Both the position numbers and the translations under genes were made by a program. Shown one piece after another: positions 60,316 through 64,000 of a stretch of 64,000 nt of DNA (the first letter of the stretch is position 1; the number at the start of each line of letters is the position of its first letter). This DNA comes from Shouchella shacheensis (GTDB lineage Bacteria; Bacillota; Bacilli; Bacillales; Bacillaceae_D), in assembly GCF_001484965.1 (NCBI RefSeq), contig NZ_LLYY01000007.1, positions 62,001 through 126,000 of the forward strand. The letters are read 5' to 3'. Below the pieces are notes generated by a model. It ran no database searches and was not told where the DNA came from. It saw only the letters and a list, made by a program, of their open reading frames with translations.

Positions 60316-61317
60316 TTATTCTATTCCGAGTTCCTCGTACCAATGATTTGTAAGCTCATCTTGGCTTTGAATATACTCTGTAAATTCTTCTGGAGTCATT
60401 GCCCCTTCAAGCATTTGAGCATTATCCATGTATTGTTGATACCCTTCCGTCTGCATTGCTTCATCTAAAATGTCACCTAGAGCGTTCGTGATTTCTTCAG
60501 GTGTATCTGCTGGAGCGTAAATGCCTCTAAATTGTGCCCAGTCTGTTTCGACTTCATATCCTTCCTCTGCGTAGGTAGGAACATCCGGCATATCTTCAAG
60601 TCTTTCATCAGACATAACTCCAAGAACTCTTAATTCTCCATTCTCAACGTACTGACTTACCTGTCCTGGGTTGGAATTGGCTACATCAATATGTTGCCCA
60701 AGAATAGCTGTGACTGCGTCCCCGGTGCTCTCATAGGGGGTCCATTGAGCCACTATGTCAGCGCTTTCAGATAAGATATTAAAGGCGATATTGTGTCCTG
60801 AGCCAGTAGCTCCATACCCACCGACGTTTAGGACTCCAGGATTTTCAGAAGCGTAATTAACGAGATCTCCCAGTGTTTCGAAAGGGCTTTCATCGTGGAC
60901 AACTAAAATGTATGGATCAATTTGAGTTCTTGAGACCCAGTCAAAGTCATTAATCGTGTACTGATCAGATAAAGTTCCGTTAATCAAACCAATTTGAGAG
61001 GGGGTCATAGCTCCCAAAGTATAGCCATCATTATTAGAAGAGGCTACATCAGCCATTTGAGTGGCACCACTCCCTCCGGGTTTATTTTCAACGATCACAT
61101 TTTGTTCGATTACCGATTCCATTGCGCTGGCTAGTTCACGTGCCATTAAATCTGTAGGCCCCCCTGCACTAGTGTGAACAACAATGGTTAAATCTTCCTG
61201 AGGAAAATTCGCAGCCTCATCTCCAGAAGTATTCTCTGAAGAATTTCCACAAGCCGACAATACAAAGATTCCGCTAATTAAAACAGGGCTGAAAGTTCTT
61301 TTCTTGAATACATCCAT
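60316..61317 (-). CDS. tctC: Tripartite tricarboxylate transporter binding lipoprotein (TctC)
   Basis: Surface receptor of the Bug/TctC family, 333 residues with a lipobox LSAC. Marks are VVHTSAGGPTDLMARELASAM, ENKPGGSGATQMADVA, LGAMTPSQIGL and LGVMSDERLEDMPDVPTYAEEG. AAAGGAGGG precedes the ATG. It is the first gene of the operon, directly after a perfect palindrome that is the probable GntR operator. The ligand is a carboxylate, identity unknown. Confidence 0.93.
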   Translation of the reverse strand: MDVFKKRTFSPVLISGIFVLSACGNSSENTSGDEAANFPQEDLTIVVHTSAGGPTDLMARELASAMESVIEQNVIVENKPGGSGATQMADVASSNNDGYTLGAMTPSQIGLINGTLSDQYTINDFDWVSRTQIDPYILVVHDESPFETLGDLVNYASENPGVLNVGGYGATGSGHNIAFNILSESADIVAQWTPYESTGDAVTAILGQHIDVANSNPGQVSQYVENGELRVLGVMSDERLEDMPDVPTYAEEGYEVETDWAQFRGIYAPADTPEEITNALGDILDEAMQTEGYQQYMDNAQMLEGAMTPEEFTEYIQSQDELTNHWYEELGIE

Positions 61318-61339
61318 TAAAAATCCCTCCTTTTATTTA

Positions 61340-61357
61340 AAAGTGGTATACCACTTT
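61340..61357. promoter_or_regulatory. GntR operator, perfect 18-base palindrome
   Basis: AAAGTGGTATACCACTTT, just upstream of the TctC ribosome binding site, fits an FCD-type GntR site (TGGTATACCA). Confidence 0.8.
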
Positions 61358-61511
61358 GAGTAGATTATCTGTTATGAGTAACAATAAGTCAAGGATAATT
61401 TTCATTGAATATTTAAATTTACGGATAAATGTTGATTTTTAGGGGTTATTTGTGAAGTGATTAAAATAAATTAAATAAAATATTTAATTAAATATTAATA
61501 TTTAAATTTTT

Positions 61512-61524
61512 TAGGTATACCATA
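61512..61524. promoter_or_regulatory. Second GGTATACC site
   Basis: TAGGTATACCATA, about 170 bases from the first palindrome and sharing its GGTATACC core, in an AT-rich stretch. It could be a second GntR site or have controlled the decayed GntP gene. Confidence 0.5.
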
Positions 61525-61560
61525 TTGAATTAACTGTGTTGATTCTATTAAATACACTAT

Positions 61561-61794
61561 TTGGATTGTGGATCCTCACGTATTGCTCGGCTATTTGGAT
61601 TTTTTGGAGAAAAGAATGTGGCTCTTTTAATCAGTGTTTTGTTTGCTGCGTTTGTTTTAAAGCCCTATATGAAAGAAGCTCTTGGGGATGCTTATACAAA
61701 AGCATTTAAGTCTGCGGGGATGATAATGTTGATTACTGGGGCGGGGGGAGCATTTGGAAGTGTGATTCAGCAGTCGGGTATGGGGGAACGGTAG
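61561..61794 (+). pseudogene. GntP-family gluconate/organic-acid permease fragment
   Basis: Seventy-seven codons reading FFGEKNVALLISVLFAAFVL, then KPYMKEALGDAYTKAFKSAG, then MIMLITGAGGAFGSVIQQSGMG. This is a central block of GntP/gluconate:H+ symporters (usually about 440 residues). Nothing matching the rest is present and a stop follows, so only an internal piece survives. Confidence 0.65.
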
Positions 61795-62189
61795 GATCAA
61801 AAGAAAATCCCCCAATTCTTTGTGTCCATTTTCTTGACATAATATTAGAACTATGGAAAATAGCTGAGTGAATGACGGAGTGGTAAACTTGTGCTGAGCT
61901 TATTTCTGTAGGAAAAATGAAATGGGGTTATCAAAGGAGAGTGGGTGATCCTATGAGAGTATGAACGATAATCCTTAACAATTTTAGACAAACAGTGTCG
62001 TTAGGAAGAATCCTGTCGAAAATTATTGAAAGAAAATTATTGATTTTCCACTTGACGATTGAAAAAGAGCACATTATACTTTTGATAATCTTATAAAGAA
62101 ACTTACGATAAAGATGGCAAGTGTACATTTTTGTAAAACATCCCCCGACATTTGAATATGGCCAAGGGGAAATTCTCTACAATGTTTGT
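61795..62189. other. AT-rich spacer before the third LacI gene
   Basis: No gene supported. A TTGACA-like element and TATAAT-like bases occur in the AT-rich stretch, but none pairs at 17 bases convincingly. The 3' end leads into the LacI operator. Confidence 0.35.
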
Positions 62190-62201
62190 GTAAACGTTTA
62201 C
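62190..62201. promoter_or_regulatory. LacI-type operator
   Basis: GTAAACGTTTAC, a perfect 12-base palindrome with the central CG of LacI operators, about 50 bases before the regulator start. Autoregulation is likely. Confidence 0.7.
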
Positions 62202-62249
62202 TTGAGGTTTTTATAACTCTTTTTATCAAATCTAGTGGGAGACGATGCA

Positions 62250-63253
62250 GTGGAGAAGGTAACCATTAAAGATGTGGCAAAAGAATCGGAGGTCTCTATA
62301 GCAACTGTCTCAAGAGTATTAAACGAGGTAGGCTATGTGAACGAACAAATTAAGGTCCGCGTCCTTCAAGCCGTAGAGAAGCTAAATTATCAACCGAACG
62401 CTGTAGCGAGGAGTCTGAAGAGAGATCAAACGAATACGATTGGAGTGATTTTACCTGACATTTCGAACCCTTATTTCATGACGATGTCTAAAGCAATTGA
62501 AGATTGTTTATATGATCACAATTATAATCTAATTTTTTGTAGCGGTGATGAGAAGCCTGAAAAGGAAAAGAAGCTCTTGCAGTTGCTACTTGAAAAGCGA
62601 GTAGACGCCATTGTCCTATCTACATCCAGTGGCAATGATGCATTTATTAAAAGGATTCATTTGTCTGGAACACCAGTTATCCTTATGGACAGAAGGGTTG
62701 ATTACACTGATCTGAAGCTGGACCTAGTTGAAGAGGACAATGTGAAGGGGGCTTATGAGCTCACTAAATACCTTATACAATTAGGACACACGAAAGTCGG
62801 GGTGTTAAATGGGCTGCTAGATGTCAGTACAGGGGCAGATCGTCTTTTAGGTTTTCGTCAGGCAATACGGGATTTTGGTATAAGGCAGGAGGAAGCATGG
62901 ATTTACAATGGAGGCTTCACTCAAGAAGGGGGGGGGAGGCGGTTGACTACTTTTTAAATCAACCAAATAAACCGACGATCATTCTTTCCTTTAACAACAG
63001 TATGACATTTGGGTTTTTGTTGGAATTCTCAAAAAGGGGGTACAATGTTCCAAAAGATATGCGACTAGCCTCATACGGGGAAATTGATGCTGCACCGCTA
63101 CTCAAGAATTCAGAGATTATTTCAATTAAGCAGAGTCCATATGCTATGGGTAACAAAGTAGGAGAAATGTTGTTAGAGAGACTCATCAAAAATAACAAGC
63201 ATTCTAAGTCGAGCGAAAGGTATTATGAGGTTTTTCAAACTACAATACGTTAA
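62250..63253 (+). pseudogene. LacI-family regulator, frameshifted in a nine-G run
   Basis: The first frame encodes the helix-turn-helix VTIKDVAKESEVSIATVSRV, hinge NAVARSLKRDQT and most of the ligand domain up to GGFTQEGGG, then shifts to RRLTTF and stops. The next frame continues exactly where it should: GEAVDYFLNQPNKPTIILSF, then RLASYGEIDAAPLL and a normal C-terminus. The break is in nine consecutive G residues (62928-62936); seven or ten G would restore one 330-residue protein. GTG 62250 follows TGGGAG. It could be a true mutation, a phase-variable switch or a base-calling error. It precedes a GH172 gene it would regulate. Confidence 0.85.
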
Positions 63254-63272
63254 GTCGGGAAGGAGAATTCAA

Positions 63273-64000
63273 ATGTTTAATGGTATGGGCATGAACATGG
63301 GCAACATTTCAAGACTTTCTAAGGCAAAGACACGTTCGATTAGCGCGGAAAATTTCAAGGGAGAAAAAGGAAAAGGGGGAATGGCTGTAGAGGGAACGGG
63401 GGCGCAAGCTGCAAGAGATTTGGGCTTGGGATGGAAAATTTCTCCCTCAGTGGAAATCCAGGAGCATTCGTTTTTTACAGTAGCGGACATTCAAGATGAA
63501 GGGGCTATCCAACACATTTGGCTGACTTGTCATCCTAGTACTTGGCGTACGTTGATTCTTAGGATGTACTGGGATAATGAAGAGGCTCCTTCTGTGGAAG
63601 TGCCTATCGGAGACTTCTTCTGTAACGGATGGTGCGTACAAAATAATGTGAACTCCATTCCAATCTCAGTGAATCCCGCTGGAGGAATGAACAGCTACTG
63701 GGAAATGCCTTTTCGAAAAGGGGCGAAGGTAACGGTTGAGAATATCGGAGAAACCCCTGCCACGCTGTATTATCAGGTTGATTATGTTTTGACAGAAGTT
63801 CCAGAGGATGCGGCCTATTTTCATGCACAATGGAAACGAAGCAATCCTTTAGAATATAAGGAAGTCCATACCATTGCAGAAGGAATTAAAGGGCACGGAC
63901 ATTATGTTGGAACCTATCTAGCATGGCAAGTCAATAGCAACAATTGGTGGGGGGAAGGAGAAATTAAATTTTATCTTGATAGAGATGAATACCCAACCAT
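63273..64000 (+). CDS. DUF2961/GH172-family glycosidase (3' end outside window)
   Basis: The first 242 residues of a protein that runs off the window without a stop. It starts MFNGMGMNMGNISRLSKAKTR with RSISAENFKGEKGKGGMA, the usual N-terminus of the family. Other marks are HIWLTCHPSTWRTLILRMYWDNEEAPSVEVPIGDFF, GMNSYWEMPFRKGAKVTVEN and HGHYVGTYLAWQVNSNNWWGEGEIKFYLD. No signal peptide is seen. Known GH172 members act on fructofuranosides such as difructose anhydrides and on arabinofuranosides. GGGAAGGAGA precedes the ATG, 19 bases after the frameshifted LacI gene, so the two form an operon start. Confidence 0.85.
   Translation, partial: MFNGMGMNMGNISRLSKAKTRSISAENFKGEKGKGGMAVEGTGAQAARDLGLGWKISPSVEIQEHSFFTVADIQDEGAIQHIWLTCHPSTWRTLILRMYWDNEEAPSVEVPIGDFFCNGWCVQNNVNSIPISVNPAGGMNSYWEMPFRKGAKVTVENIGETPATLYYQVDYVLTEVPEDAAYFHAQWKRSNPLEYKEVHTIAEGIKGHGHYVGTYLAWQVNSNNWWGEGEIKFYLDRDEYPT

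Overview
The window looks like part of a low-to-moderate GC Firmicutes chromosome, most likely a Bacillaceae species. The signs are strong GGAGG-type ribosome binding sites, many TTG/GTG starts, Gram-positive lipoprotein signal peptides on every solute-binding protein, a cre-like CcpA site, a textbook Fur box, and families typical of the Bacillus group. Acidic D/E-rich linkers after the lipobox cysteines hint at an alkaliphilic or halotolerant relative (inference). I saw no rRNA, tRNA, CRISPR array, prophage or intact insertion sequence. The region is an accessory-metabolism block made of transport-plus-catabolism operons, separated by spacers with decayed genes.

Layout. 1-7.1 kb: end of a NupC-type nucleoside transporter, a surface 5'-nucleotidase, an MscS channel, a two-gene operon with a retropepsin-like aspartic protease, and a GlcG/HbpS-like protein with a glutathione-independent formaldehyde dehydrogenase-type enzyme. 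7.5-11.4 kb: an Fbp-type ABC importer with a fused permease. 11.4-13.3 kb: gene remnants, an SMP-30 lactonase and nine 21-bp tandem repeats. 13.5-19.8 kb: a LacI regulator with three operators, a debranching-type glycosidase and a carbohydrate ABC importer lacking an ATPase. 20.2-27.5 kb: a DeoR regulator divergent from a complete Ugp-like importer followed by PHP and HAD hydrolases. 27.6-31.1 kb: a minus-strand cluster with a sodium:solute symporter and its DUF4212-type small partner. 31.9-37.1 kb: a GAF-PucR regulator, aldehyde dehydrogenase, 3-hydroxyisobutyrate dehydrogenase-family protein and a two-part membrane transporter. 37.4-42.7 kb: a Fur-controlled siderophore importer divergent from a ferredoxin-NADP reductase-like flavoprotein. 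42.8-43.0 kb: a broken secG copy. 43.4-53.4 kb: a LacI-controlled operon for a hydroxy/keto acid taken up by a TRAP transporter and processed as CoA esters. 53.4-54.9 kb: decayed genes. 54.9-61.3 kb: a GntR-regulated tripartite tricarboxylate transporter with an MmgE/PrpD enzyme and a DASS permease. 61.5-64 kb: a GntP remnant, a LacI regulator frameshifted in a nine-G run, and the start of a DUF2961/GH172 glycosidase that runs off the window.

How it works together. Most operons repeat one scheme: a local regulator, a high-affinity importer and two to five enzymes feeding central carbon metabolism. Several regulators have visible palindromes in front of their targets (LacI at 13.5/14.6 kb, 43.4 kb and 62.2 kb; GntR at 61.3 kb; DeoR at 21.0 kb; Fur at 38.6 kb). 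At least seven recognisable gene remnants show that this block gains and loses carbon-use genes. Functions are read from motifs and family resemblance without database searches; substrates are mostly inferred.
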